Assembly (NCBI RefSeq): GCF_006517625.1
Contig: NZ_VHQI01000007.1
Span: 186,001-250,000, forward strand
DNA from: Mixta tenebrionis
Lineage (GTDB): Bacteria; Pseudomonadota; Gammaproteobacteria; Enterobacterales; Enterobacteriaceae
Direction of reading: 5' to 3'
DNA: 64,000 nucleotides
Below, piece after piece: positions 56,732-64,000 of the stretch. The notes under the pieces were generated by a model, which saw only the letters and a program-made list of their open reading frames with translations, did not search any database and was not told the origin of the DNA. The number at the start of each line of letters is the position of its first letter. The stretch's first letter is position 1. Position numbers and translations under genes: made by a program.

Positions 56732-57580
56732 TTAGTGTTTAGTGGGCAACGCCCCTGGATAGTGTCGGGCGATGATATCGTTCAGTTTATCGACCAGTTC
56801 AGGTCTCTTGAATACGATGTGCGCTGTTCCCTTCTGAAAATATTTGATTGCAAACATTTCATCCTCATAGTGATTACTGTGCCTGTTTTCATGGATATGA
56901 TCGCCGAGACGACGGGTAACATCAGCTCGGTTGTCAGGAACAGGCTTTCCGTCCAGGATCATCAGCATGCGTTCAAGATCCGCCAGACGATCACGTTGCC
57001 ATCCCCAGTTAAGCCCAAATCCCCAACGATCATATTTCACCAGCCCTGTCACGATGATCTTTTTCCCAAACTTACACGGGCTGTTACTCTTGTAGTCCCA
57101 GCTCAGACCTTTAAACACATTTATCGCCCCACGTTCAAATACGTCACCTTTACTAAGATGCAGCTGCTCGAATGTGTTGAGAATATTCTCTTCGCTGATA
57201 GCCGGAATATCGTCTATTTCCAGACTGTTGTACCACTGGTCACGCGCCTGAGCGTCCATGAGCGCCAGCATTCCCGACTTATTCATCAGGTCTTTCCAGA
57301 TGCTGCGATCGATATTTCGGGTGATGGCTTTTATCGCTGTTTCTGGTTTTTCCATCAACCAGCAGTCGTAACGGTATTGCCGTACTCCCCATTCATTCGA
57401 TTTACCTCCGCCGACACTGCTTGTCAGGGCAGAGATATCGTCAAGTTGTTGTATCAGCGTTTCAATCTGCACCAGCGCGGTATTACGTCCGGTGACGATG
57501 CGTTCAATGCTGGTGGAGCAAATCACATCGGTGTGGCCGGTGATGACTTCGGGTTCGGTGAGGGTAAGGTCTGACATCAT
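56732..57580 (-). CDS. DUF4942 protein of CP4-type islands
   Basis: A 282-residue protein with the C-terminal DUF4942 region: GFGLNWGWQRDRLADLERML, then RRLGDHIHENRHSNHYEDEM, then FQKGTAHIVFKRPELV. It commonly closes cbtA/cbeA cassettes in E. coli islands. Function unknown; related proteins fuse this domain to DNA methyltransferases. The start is ATG 57580 behind AAGGAAAAA. It follows the DUF957 gene in transcription order. Confidence 0.85.
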   Translation of the reverse strand: MMSDLTLTEPEVITGHTDVICSTSIERIVTGRNTALVQIETLIQQLDDISALTSSVGGGKSNEWGVRQYRYDCWLMEKPETAIKAITRNIDRSIWKDLMNKSGMLALMDAQARDQWYNSLEIDDIPAISEENILNTFEQLHLSKGDVFERGAINVFKGLSWDYKSNSPCKFGKKIIVTGLVKYDRWGFGLNWGWQRDRLADLERMLMILDGKPVPDNRADVTRRLGDHIHENRHSNHYEDEMFAIKYFQKGTAHIVFKRPELVDKLNDIIARHYPGALPTKH

Positions 57581-57657
57581 TTTTTTCCTTATATAAAGCA
57601 AAACGCCAGCCGGTGAGGGCTGGCGCTTATGAGTAAGTGATGAGTACGGTTCGGTGG

Positions 57658-57861
57658 TTAATCTGTACTGGCCTGTTGCAAAAGCTGAAGATGGTGGAGA
57701 TCGCGAACGTTCTGTAATGCCTGTTCAACTCGGGGCAACAACTTTGCTGAATCGGTGTTGTCTTCGTCGTTGTCGAAGATAATCTCGCTGCCACAATCGA
57801 TGTTGTCCTGCAGCCAGCCAGTCAGGATGTTGAGAGCCGCTTCAGTGGTTAATTCCGGCAT
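57658..57861 (-). CDS. DUF957 family protein
   Basis: A 67-residue acidic protein (MPELTTEAALNILTGWLQDN, then NDEDNTDSAKLL) of the DUF957 family found beside yeeV/cbtA. The C-terminus is Leu- and Gln-rich. No known role. It sits 29 nt downstream of the DUF5983 gene in the same operon. Confidence 0.8.
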   Translation of the reverse strand: MPELTTEAALNILTGWLQDNIDCGSEIIFDNDEDNTDSAKLLPRVEQALQNVRDLHHLQLLQQASTD

Positions 57862-57890
57862 GTGAAAACCTTATGGAGATTGAGGTTGCG

Positions 57891-58382
57891 CTACCAGTCA
57901 AACGTAGCGAAGCCCGGCAGCACTTCGCCAAAGGCATCCAGATGAATGATGCCAGCGGAGTAGTGACGGATAAGCGTCACCACTAACTGACGGCAGGATT
58001 TTGACACCCCGAGGCGCTTGAGGCGTAAGACCGGAAACGACCACGCGCCCAGGTGGAGCAGATAACCCGAGCCGGTGTACAAAATCCATTCAGACTCACC
58101 AAAGTCTTCATGCTGGTGTGAAAGAGTAAACAGCAGAGCATTGTCTTCCTCCGTGATATGCGCGGTACTGCACTGAATGCCGTTAACGCGGGCGACGGGC
58201 GGAAGCGGATCTTCAACAACCAGTTTCCCCGGGGCATCAGCAACACGAAGCGAGTAGCCATTATCACAGACCATATCAATCAGTTCGGCCAGTTCAATTC
58301 CGTCGATATCAACAGCGACCCGGCCCATATTGAGGGCCAGTATATTGACGGCATCAGCCTTCACGGTCAGAGACAGCTTCAT
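57891..58382 (-). CDS. DUF5983 family protein
   Basis: A 163-residue protein of the DUF5983 family, which regularly follows cbtA in genomic islands. Segments DIDGIELAELIDMVCDNGYS and GFATFDW are characteristic. Its ATG overlaps the end of the cbtA gene by 4 nt, indicating translational coupling. Function unknown; a link to the toxin is suggested only by position. Confidence 0.85.
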   Translation of the reverse strand: MKLSLTVKADAVNILALNMGRVAVDIDGIELAELIDMVCDNGYSLRVADAPGKLVVEDPLPPVARVNGIQCSTAHITEEDNALLFTLSHQHEDFGESEWILYTGSGYLLHLGAWSFPVLRLKRLGVSKSCRQLVVTLIRHYSAGIIHLDAFGEVLPGFATFDW

Positions 58383-58756
58383 TGAGTCGCTCCGCTGTAT
58401 TTGCCGGTGGTGATATCGGTTACCATTCTGTAGCCGTTGCGCGTCATCAATCCACAGGCCTTACGGGCGCGGAGGATATCAATACTGCTGATGAGCGTGG
58501 ACTGTGTTTCTGCACTGACACTGCGACGATCGATACGGACAAGATCGTACTTTTCGACGATGAAATTCACCGCGTCGCACAGTGAAATACCTGCGTCAAT
58601 ATGTTCCGGAATGACACCATCGGTGCCAAACGGAGTGTCGTTAAGTGAAAGGCCGTAATGCTGTTCCAGCAGATATATAAGAAGTTGCTGCCAGATTTCA
58701 ACGGGCGTCGGACGTGGCGAAGCCTCCTGCGTGGAGGATAGTGGTTGGGTTTGCAT
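58379..58756 (-). CDS. cbtA: Cytoskeleton-binding toxin CbtA (YeeV)
   Basis: Type IV toxin that binds FtsZ and MreB and blocks cell division and elongation. The 125-residue protein fits the family (124 aa in E. coli): VEIWQQLLIYLLEQHYGLSL, FGTDGVIPEHIDAGISL, NFIVEKYDLVRIDR and RARKACGLMTRNGYRMV. It lies 51 bp downstream of the antitoxin gene. No disabling mutation is seen. Confidence 0.92.
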   Translation of the reverse strand: MQTQPLSSTQEASPRPTPVEIWQQLLIYLLEQHYGLSLNDTPFGTDGVIPEHIDAGISLCDAVNFIVEKYDLVRIDRRSVSAETQSTLISSIDILRARKACGLMTRNGYRMVTDITTGKYSGATQ

Positions 58757-58807
58757 AGTGGGATCTTTTTGTTGATGGGTTAAAACGAGGGAAAGTAGTG
58801 CGAAAGT

Positions 58808-59170
58808 TTACGCGGTTGCTTCAGATGGTGTCGGGTAAATCGCTACGTACATGTATCCATGCGAGCCGAGGCTGTCCGCCTCGCAGGTCAGCCCTTTTGC
58901 GTATAACGTGACACAGTGCTGATGGCGGGGACTGAGCTCACCGGAAACCAGCATTAACTCCAGTTGTTTGAGCAGTACCGGAAATGCCTGGTCGAGATGG
59001 CGTAAATCCGCGTCGCGGAACTGCCCAGTGATACTGGCACGGTCAGCGAGATAGTGCAGCCGGTTGCCCTCCTGCACCAGGCGAGCGCCAAAACAGGGCG
59101 TGATACTGCGTTTAAGCCCCCACCAGGGGTCAGTGATATCGTGGTTTTCTGCCGGTATTTTATTCGACAA
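58808..59170 (-). CDS. cbeA: Antitoxin CbeA (YeeU)
   Basis: Type IV antitoxin that counters CbtA by promoting bundling of MreB and FtsZ filaments. The 120 residues include DPWWGLKRSITPCFGARLVQ, GNRLHYLADRASITGQF and SPRHQHCVTLYAKGLTCEAD, all characteristic of YeeU. It is upstream of cbtA, the normal order. It follows yeeT by 23 nt. Confidence 0.92.
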   Translation of the reverse strand: MSNKIPAENHDITDPWWGLKRSITPCFGARLVQEGNRLHYLADRASITGQFRDADLRHLDQAFPVLLKQLELMLVSGELSPRHQHCVTLYAKGLTCEADSLGSHGYMYVAIYPTPSEATA

Positions 59171-59193
59171 TTTTAGCCTTCCTTAAACGTGTG

Positions 59194-59415
59194 TTAATTC
59201 AGCGTGACGCTGCGTAATACGACATAAGGGCCATTGCGGTCCTGGCGACGCTCTGCGAATACGGCCAGTACCCCTCTGATATCTTCCACCTCGCGACCGG
59301 CATAGTGGCAGACACTGCCGGACCACTTATATTTGCCGGTACAGAAGCGAAACAACCGAGACTGCGGATGCTGGCGGTATATCGCCATTGCCTGGCGTTT
59401 ACTGATAATCTTCAT
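59194..59415 (-). CDS. yeeT: DUF987 family protein (YeeT-like)
   Basis: A 73-residue protein, MKIISKRQAMAIYRQHPQSR, followed by FRFCTGKYKWSGSVCHYAGR, matching the YeeT/YkfH family that links radC and cbeA in CP4 islands. The two Cys flank a basic stretch. No function is known. Confidence 0.88.
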   Translation of the reverse strand: MKIISKRQAMAIYRQHPQSRLFRFCTGKYKWSGSVCHYAGREVEDIRGVLAVFAERRQDRNGPYVVLRSVTLN

Positions 59416-59429
59416 CGCTATTTTCCTCC

Positions 59430-59909
59430 TTAAAGCCAGCCTCTCTCAGAAAACGAGACGATCTCCATACCGCCGACCACCAGGTGATCCAGCAGACGAA
59501 TATCAACCAGTTCCAGCGCCTGCTGAATACGCGTAGTGACCTGATGATCGGCCTTGCTGGGTTCCGCCTCCCCGGAGGGATGGCTATGTGCCACGATGAC
59601 AGCGGCGCAGTTATGCTTCAGACCGGCCTTCACCACTTCGCGGGGATGGACCTGCGTATGGTTGATGGTGCCGGTGAAAAGTGTTTCATGGGCTATCAGG
59701 CGATGCTGGTTATCGAGAAAGAGCGCGGTAAACTCTTCCCGCTCCAGTGAAGCAAGCTGCAGACGCAGCCAGTCGCGGACGGCATGGCTGGAAGTAAATG
59801 ACGCGCCGGGTTCACGTAGCTGGCCCTCCAGCAGGGTTAAGGCTTCCCTGACCGTCTGCTGGTCGGCAGGGGCTAATTCACGGGCAAACAGTGGTAACTG
59901 TTGTTCCAT
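59430..59909 (-). CDS. RadC-like JAB domain protein (YeeS/YkfG type)
   Basis: A 159-residue short RadC-family protein with a JAB1/MPN-type metal site: [11 protein letters not shown] and [18 protein letters not shown], giving the HSHPSG-N7-D signature. From ATG 59909 it begins [13 protein letters not shown]. Upstream codons have no family match. Island-borne RadC proteins accompany antirestriction genes; a DNA-repair role is not proven. Confidence 0.9.
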   Translation of the reverse strand: MEQQLPLFARELAPADQQTVREALTLLEGQLREPGASFTSSHAVRDWLRLQLASLEREEFTALFLDNQHRLIAHETLFTGTINHTQVHPREVVKAGLKHNCAAVIVAHSHPSGEAEPSKADHQVTTRIQQALELVDIRLLDHLVVGGMEIVSFSERGWL

Positions 59910-59920
59910 AGCAGCTGACC

Positions 59921-60400
59921 TCAGTCGATGATGTGCATGATAGCGCTGCATTCCGCATGGTTGAGCGCGTAGTCCCGCAGGCGATAATAGTGTTCCGTCA
60001 TGGCGTCGCATTCAGTGCGGCAGGCGTGGTGGCTGTATGCCATCAGACAAACTGCTATCCCGGCAGCTTCAGCGCTGAGTGCACCGCCGTTACCGTTCAG
60101 GGTGTTGAACAGCGTCCAGGGTTCATTGTTCTCCGATTCCGGGGCCATAAACGCGCCGCCGTTGTTCAGCGTGTAAAACTGCCAGATGCCGCCGCTGTAG
60201 TCAGCGCAGAAGCGGTCCATCCAGGCGAAGACGGTCGGTTCGAGGATTATCCACTGCGGTATGCTGCCGAAGTGCTGCGGCCAGAACCCCACGCGCTGCT
60301 CGTCCTGTACGAGGGTAGCGGTCAACGCGGGTGCAGAAGCGGTACCTGCAGGTTGTAACGGTAACGGTAGAGCGTCGTTGAGGTTGATAATGTCGGTCAT
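59921..60400 (-). CDS. Antirestriction protein (ArdB/KlcA family)
   Basis: A 159-residue protein of the ArdB/KlcA family that protects incoming mobile DNA from type I restriction. Segments [40 protein letters not shown] and [16 protein letters not shown] match the fold. The start ATG 60400 has a GAGG-type ribosome binding site. It precedes radC by 11 nt. Confidence 0.9.
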   Translation of the reverse strand: MTDIINLNDALPLPLQPAGTASAPALTATLVQDEQRVGFWPQHFGSIPQWIILEPTVFAWMDRFCADYSGGIWQFYTLNNGGAFMAPESENNEPWTLFNTLNGNGGALSAEAAGIAVCLMAYSHHACRTECDAMTEHYYRLRDYALNHAECSAIMHIID

Positions 60401-60416
60401 GTTAGTTTTTCCTCGT

Positions 60417-60671
60417 TTATTTATCGGGTTGGGGATGCAGATTCAGCCGGAGTGACGGACAGGACTGCGCATAGCCATCCTCATCACAGTGGGAGGGCCA
60501 GTGGCCATCAGCGAGACTTAACCGGCAGAGACTGAGCTCGCCGGGGCGGTAAAGCAGATGTGCGCACCAGGCGCACAGGTCGTCATCAGAGATGGAGCGA
60601 CAGCCCGGGAGGGGCTGCAGGGTGAACAGGTACGGTGGAATCGGATTAGCGCCTTCAGGGATGCGCGGCAT
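60417..60671 (-). CDS. Cys-rich 84-aa protein coupled to the DUF932 gene
   Basis: The start ATG 60671 overlaps the stop of the DUF932/yafZ gene (TAATG), so it is translated by coupling. The 84 residues include Cys-rich segments DDLCAWCAHLL and LCRLSLADGHWPSHCDEDGY, which might bind zinc. Longer versions with an upstream start would overlap the previous gene. I do not recognise the family; it sits between yafZ and the antirestriction gene. Confidence 0.65.
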   Translation of the reverse strand: MPRIPEGANPIPPYLFTLQPLPGCRSISDDDLCAWCAHLLYRPGELSLCRLSLADGHWPSHCDEDGYAQSCPSLRLNLHPQPDK

Positions 60672-61489
60672 TAACACAGGGTCTCCAGCAGGCTTTCCGC
60701 CATGACCCACAGTGCCCGGTTGAGTTTAATATCGCCGTCAATACTATTGACCGCGCGGGTGTGGCTGCGTTTGCCCTTCGCGGTGCGGCCGGGCAGACCG
60801 CCTTTCAGCAGATTTTCCTGCAGCCTCTGGTAGGTCGTCCACAGGTCATCCTGGCGGTCTTCATAGCGTCGTGGGATCAATATCTGGGATGCCGTTACCG
60901 GTTGGTGCTCTTCGCCAAAACGGTATGTCAGTGCCGCCTGTGCCAGCGCCTGTTGTGCCGGGGGCGGGAGATGCAGTGACTGCATGGCGTCACGTTTCTC
61001 TTCCACCTGGTCAAAGACGCCAAGGACTTCGTAAGCGCCTTCGATAACCTTCTCCACCACATTCCCCCGGTGCGGAACTCTGATCTCGCCAAACGACTGT
61101 CCGCAGACGAGCGAATTCGTGCACACGCTTCGAAATATGCCTGGAAGTAACTGAAAACTGGACTCACCACCGTGCGAATTCAGGATGATGATTTCCGGCA
61201 CCTGCAGACTGTTTATCTGACCGGCGCGACGCAGCCGGAGCATGTGCTTGGTATGCTCCCGGCGGCCCGGATCGCGGACGCGCGACTGGCAGGCAAAAAA
61301 CGGCTGAAACCCTTCACGCTGCAGGTTCTCCAGCAGGGTAATGGTCGGGATGTAAGTATATTTTTCGCTTCTGGATGCGTGTTTGTTTTCCCCGAAGACG
61401 CTGGGGACGACCTGCATCAGTTCTTCACGGGTTAACGGACGATCGTGTCGTATCTGGTTAATGTGGCCAAAGCGGCTGGCTAATCGCAT
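60671..61489 (-). CDS. DUF932/DUF945 protein (YafZ/YfjQ type)
   Basis: A 272-residue protein, start MRLASRFGHINQIRHDRPLT behind AGGAG, of the DUF932 family found in CP4 prophage-like islands (YafZ, YfjQ). ILNSHGGESSFQLLPGIFRS and FGEIRVPHRGNVVEKVIEGA are characteristic. Function unknown; often grouped with antirestriction genes. First gene of the cassette operon, after a strong terminator. Confidence 0.88.
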   Translation of the reverse strand: MRLASRFGHINQIRHDRPLTREELMQVVPSVFGENKHASRSEKYTYIPTITLLENLQREGFQPFFACQSRVRDPGRREHTKHMLRLRRAGQINSLQVPEIIILNSHGGESSFQLLPGIFRSVCTNSLVCGQSFGEIRVPHRGNVVEKVIEGAYEVLGVFDQVEEKRDAMQSLHLPPPAQQALAQAALTYRFGEEHQPVTASQILIPRRYEDRQDDLWTTYQRLQENLLKGGLPGRTAKGKRSHTRAVNSIDGDIKLNRALWVMAESLLETLC

Positions 61490-61522
61490 GATTAACTCCT
61501 TGTATCGATAGTGAAATAAAAA

Positions 61523-61560
61523 CAAAAAGGCCATGCTCCCGAAGGAGCATGGCCTTTTTG
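61523..61560. terminator. Terminator ahead of the DUF932 cassette
   Basis: CAAAAAGGCCATGCTCC-CGAA-GGAGCATGGCCTTTTTG is a 17-bp perfect stem with a CGAA loop and T-runs in both directions. It separates the cassette from the exported-protein genes upstream on the minus strand. Confidence 0.9.
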
Positions 61561-61609
61561 TAATCAGGTGTAGATGGCTTACTGGCTGGAGAGCCAGAAA
61601 TGTGAGAAA

Positions 61610-62083
61610 TTAATCGCTGTAGTGTATGGTCCGGCAGCCACTGAGGTCAGACAACTCTTTTTGCGTATTCTTCAGGCCCGGACTGAAGGTGCCTACCTTA
61701 TTATCGTTGACGTACACATCAAACGTCGCGGCCTGAGCCAGCGCGTTAATAAATGACACCCAGGCGTTATCACCGTTTCGCCAGCCAAGGAATGATGGTA
61801 GCTGATACTGACTGTTATCAATAACCACCGTTATCTCTGTTCCGTCATTGCTGGAATTGACGGATGTGCCATCAGGCAGGGTGAGATAGACGCTGTGTTG
61901 CAGAATATTCTGCTCATCCGGGTTACCGGTGCAGTTCAGATTAAAAACGACTTTCTCCGGGCTGGTGATGAGATATTCGGTCACGCCCTGACCAAAGCCG
62001 CTGGTCCACATATTTGGCAGGGCATGGGCCGTTGACGCGAAAACCAGTATGGCTGCTGTGAGAATACAGTGAGGCAGTCTCAT
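61610..62083 (-). CDS. Exported protein, possibly IrmA-like
   Basis: A 157-residue protein with a clear Sec signal peptide (MRLPHCILTAAILVFASTAHA, 21 residues). The mature part begins LPNMWTSGFGQGVTEYLITS and has two Cys (in LNCTGN and SGCRT) that could form a disulfide. Its size and its place beside a yafZ/ardB/radC cassette recall IrmA, the interleukin-receptor-mimic protein of E. coli islands, but I cannot confirm homology by sequence. It lies ahead of a strong terminator. Confidence 0.5.
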   Translation of the reverse strand: MRLPHCILTAAILVFASTAHALPNMWTSGFGQGVTEYLITSPEKVVFNLNCTGNPDEQNILQHSVYLTLPDGTSVNSSNDGTEITVVIDNSQYQLPSFLGWRNGDNAWVSFINALAQAATFDVYVNDNKVGTFSPGLKNTQKELSDLSGCRTIHYSD

Positions 62084-62180
62084 GATATTGTCCTTAAAGT
62101 AATGAATACTGTTAATATGTTGATAATAATGGTTGAAATTAAACGAGCTGATACTCAGCTTTCTTCCCGCCGAAGAATCA

Positions 62181-62720
62181 TCAGGCGGCCAGCAGTACCA
62201 GTATCAGCGTGACCAGCCAGACCCAGAAGTAAGCCTGTTTCTGACCGAGGGCTTTTGCCCTGCGCCACAGATAAAACGGAACCAGCCAGGCCAGCCAGCC
62301 AAAGGCAGCGGTATCGACACCGGATTTACGGAGCCGCCGTTCATCCAGATATCCCAGCGCAATATTCAGTATCAGCGTGATAAACCAGTATTGCCCTTCA
62401 CTTACTGCGGCATACGCCTCCTCAAATTCCATTCCGCTCAGCCCGGCTGTCCACATCTCCAGGGCATACCCAATCAGGGGGGCAAAGGCCAGCGTCCAGA
62501 CCACGCTACTAGGGATACGATTGCCGGGGAGCGCAGGGGGAACCGCACTTTGTTTCAGGACGTCAACCAGCGATGTGGCTGACAGCGGCTGCCACTCTGT
62601 CATTCCCTGTTGCCATACCAGCGTTGATGCATTCAGCTCTCCGCGTTGAATGCGTTCGGTTATGTCGGCTTCGGTCACATTGTCATGACGCACGCCATTT
62701 TTCTCATAATGCCAGTTCAT
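62181..62720 (-). CDS. GYF_2/DUF4339 membrane protein
   Basis: A 179-residue protein. The N-terminus is a GYF_2-type domain (MNWHYEKNGVRHDNVTEADI, then LVWQQGMTEWQPL). It is followed by three or four hydrophobic helices (SSVVWTLAFAPLIGYALEMW, QYWFITLILNIALGYL, AYFWVWLVTLILVLLAA). No catalytic motif. GYF_2 domains often bind Pro-rich partners and sit on membrane proteins of unknown role. It lies between exported-protein genes. Confidence 0.75.
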   Translation of the reverse strand: MNWHYEKNGVRHDNVTEADITERIQRGELNASTLVWQQGMTEWQPLSATSLVDVLKQSAVPPALPGNRIPSSVVWTLAFAPLIGYALEMWTAGLSGMEFEEAYAAVSEGQYWFITLILNIALGYLDERRLRKSGVDTAAFGWLAWLVPFYLWRRAKALGQKQAYFWVWLVTLILVLLAA

Positions 62721-62784
62721 TTTTTTCCTTATTTTTTACTGTGTTAAATGAGTGCGGGAAGCTTATCCCGGAGGCTGGGGTAGT

Positions 62785-63246
62785 TTATTCTTCAAGGTAT
62801 TCGAAAGAATCGATCGGTTTGCCGTTGTAGTACATCACGACGTCGGCCAGTGATTTTCTGTTCTGTGGTTTGACAAAACCAGCACTGAATGCCTTGCTGC
62901 AGTACTGCTCAAGGGACATTTTCGCCGCCGGGATCAACTCCATAGCGTCACCATTAGAACGGTCAACCACACCCCAGATACCGTTGGGGCATTTCCAGTC
63001 GGTGGGGACCATTCTGACGATGGCGACGCGCCCGTTTTCCGTTTGCGAGACCACTTCACACATCTTTCTCACCAGTTTGTACTGGTTACACCAGAAGGGT
63101 TTGTTGTGCTTCATATCGCGGGTGTAGGCCGGAATGCCGCCTTTGATGGCACCTTGAAAACCGCCAAAGACATCAGCATGGGCCGGTGTCAGCAAATACA
63201 GACTCAGGGCTGCAGCAGAGACAACACCTTTCAGCTTATGGCTCAT
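62785..63246 (-). CDS. Exported protein of unknown function (153 aa)
   Basis: A signal peptide (to about residue 24, LTPAHA) precedes a mature domain with four Cys (FWCNQYK, RKMCEVV, DWKCPNG, EQYCSK), probably paired in the periplasm. No family is recognised. Its ATG overlaps the stop of the lipoprotein gene upstream (ATGA), so the two are co-translated. Confidence 0.7.
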   Translation of the reverse strand: MSHKLKGVVSAAALSLYLLTPAHADVFGGFQGAIKGGIPAYTRDMKHNKPFWCNQYKLVRKMCEVVSQTENGRVAIVRMVPTDWKCPNGIWGVVDRSNGDAMELIPAAKMSLEQYCSKAFSAGFVKPQNRKSLADVVMYYNGKPIDSFEYLEE

Positions 63247-63695
63247 GGATTGTTCTCATGATTATTCGGCAGATAGAGCTTCCCCATTTCCTTGCCATCA
63301 TGCGAATACACCACCGATTTCTCACCCGTGTAGCTGTCGGTCTCAATCCGGAAGCTCAGAGTAATATTGTCAGCGAGGCACAGGGCAGCCATCAGCGGCT
63401 GCACCGTTTTCTGCCGCATATCAGCAATATAGTAATAATTGCCTGACTCACAGCCTTCCGGTGACTCATGGGTTTTCATGACCGTGTACTGCGGTGTACC
63501 AAAGGCATCTTTTTTTACCCACTCCTGGGCAATATCGGGTTTATGCGACACCACCTTGCTGAACGGCGGCGGGGTCAGGTCCTTAAATTTGGCTATCGCT
63601 TTAACCCCCGCATCTTCCTTACTGTCACAGCCAGAGACCCCCATGGCACCGATAATCATCAAAACGGTGAGAACAGGTCGATAAAATTTCTTCAT
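63243..63695 (-). CDS. Putative lipoprotein of unknown function
   Basis: A 150-residue protein with a lipobox, MGVSGC (Cys23), after a hydrophobic signal. The mature part has Cys in PEGCESGNYYYI and ALCLAD and ends with GKEMGKLYLPNNHENNP. AGGGAG precedes the start. It is coupled to the downstream 153-aa protein. Function unknown. Confidence 0.75.
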   Translation of the reverse strand: MKKFYRPVLTVLMIIGAMGVSGCDSKEDAGVKAIAKFKDLTPPPFSKVVSHKPDIAQEWVKKDAFGTPQYTVMKTHESPEGCESGNYYYIADMRQKTVQPLMAALCLADNITLSFRIETDSYTGEKSVVYSHDGKEMGKLYLPNNHENNP

Positions 63696-63731
63696 GGCGC
63701 AGCTCCCTTATTAATCGTCCGTACCATTGCT

Positions 63732-64000
63732 TCAGCAGTTACCGGTGCGTCGGCACAGTTCGGCCAGACTCTGTTGAGCCACCCATTGCTGCAGTTCCCG
63801 GTCTGATTCCGAACGCTTTGCCGCTAGCGCGGCCTGCTGCTGTTTGTTGACACAGTTTTCCGGGAATGCAGCAAGCACCTGATTACTGTGAGGCTCATCA
63901 GCCAGCTTCAGCTGATACTGGGTATCAATGACAGTGAAGTAACATCCTTTCCCCTGGTCTTCGCCCTGATAGACCGATGTCAGATCGGAGTAATAACCGC
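63732..64000 (-). CDS. C-terminal part of an unknown protein, runs off the window
   Basis: The frame is open from the right edge to TGA at 63732 and encodes at least 88 residues. The visible part includes SVYQGEDQGKGCYFTVIDTQ and a Gln/Ala-rich helix (NKQQQAALAAKRSESDRELQ) ending ELCRRTGNC. Cys residues suggest an exported protein like its neighbours. It belongs to the same minus-strand run as the lipoprotein. The start is outside the window. Confidence 0.6.
   Translation of the reverse strand, partial: GYYSDLTSVYQGEDQGKGCYFTVIDTQYQLKLADEPHSNQVLAAFPENCVNKQQQAALAAKRSESDRELQQWVAQQSLAELCRRTGNC

Overview
The window is chromosomal DNA of a gammaproteobacterium of the order Enterobacterales. The long block speB-speA / metK-galP-sprT-endA-rsmE-gshB-yqgE-ruvX / yggR / yggS-yggT-rdgB-hemW / yggN / yggL-trmB / mutY-yggX-mltC is the E. 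coli 63-67 min neighbourhood in the same order. An EsaI/EsaR-like quorum-sensing pair, a sorbosone dehydrogenase cluster and many sugar or xenobiotic genes point to Erwiniaceae (Pantoea, Mixta or Erwinia). The genus is inferred, not proven.

Layout. 1-770: end of a Rieske-type aromatic-ring dioxygenase operon (minus strand) behind GTTTCA-N4-TGAAAC palindromes. 1312-21333: conserved core covering polyamine synthesis, SAM synthesis with three MetJ boxes, galactose uptake with GalR and CRP sites, glutathione synthesis, nucleotide-pool sanitation, tRNA modification, base-excision repair and a lytic transglycosylase. yggU is absent between yggT and rdgB. 21502-29663: an expanded two-partner secretion locus with two intact tpsA-tpsB pairs, a decayed third pair between them, a terminator hairpin between tpsA and tpsB in both intact pairs, and a nearly identical 430-bp repeat at the 3' ends of the two tpsB genes. 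29679-32658: a two-gene operon whose products resemble the two halves of plant Tm-1, with a divergent TetR regulator. 32994-34362: convergent, overlapping luxI/luxR. A promoter-plus-terminator unit just upstream of luxR may be a small RNA or an attenuator.

34951-48179: metabolic accessory genes: two Old Yellow Enzyme homologues, a sorbosone-dehydrogenase lipoprotein with a DUF2231 membrane protein, a siderophore-interacting protein with a PadR regulator, two MFS transporters, an M20 amidohydrolase, yghU, a small ORF behind a consensus sigma-54 promoter followed by a deoxynucleoside kinase, and a ygbA-type gene. 49131-54679: a chaperone-usher fimbrial operon (pilin, chaperone, usher, tip adhesin) with its own LuxR-type regulator.

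55150-64000: a mobile-island remnant. It starts with an orphan Ntox44-type toxin fragment plus a candidate immunity gene and the 3' end of a tyrosine recombinase. It continues with a CP4-type cassette on the minus strand, in transcription order: yafZ/DUF932, an 84-aa protein, ardB/klcA antirestriction, radC, yeeT/DUF987, cbeA, cbtA, DUF5983, DUF957, DUF4942 and a 94-aa orphan. At the right edge is a set of exported or membrane proteins of unknown function. No rRNA, tRNA or CRISPR array was recognised.
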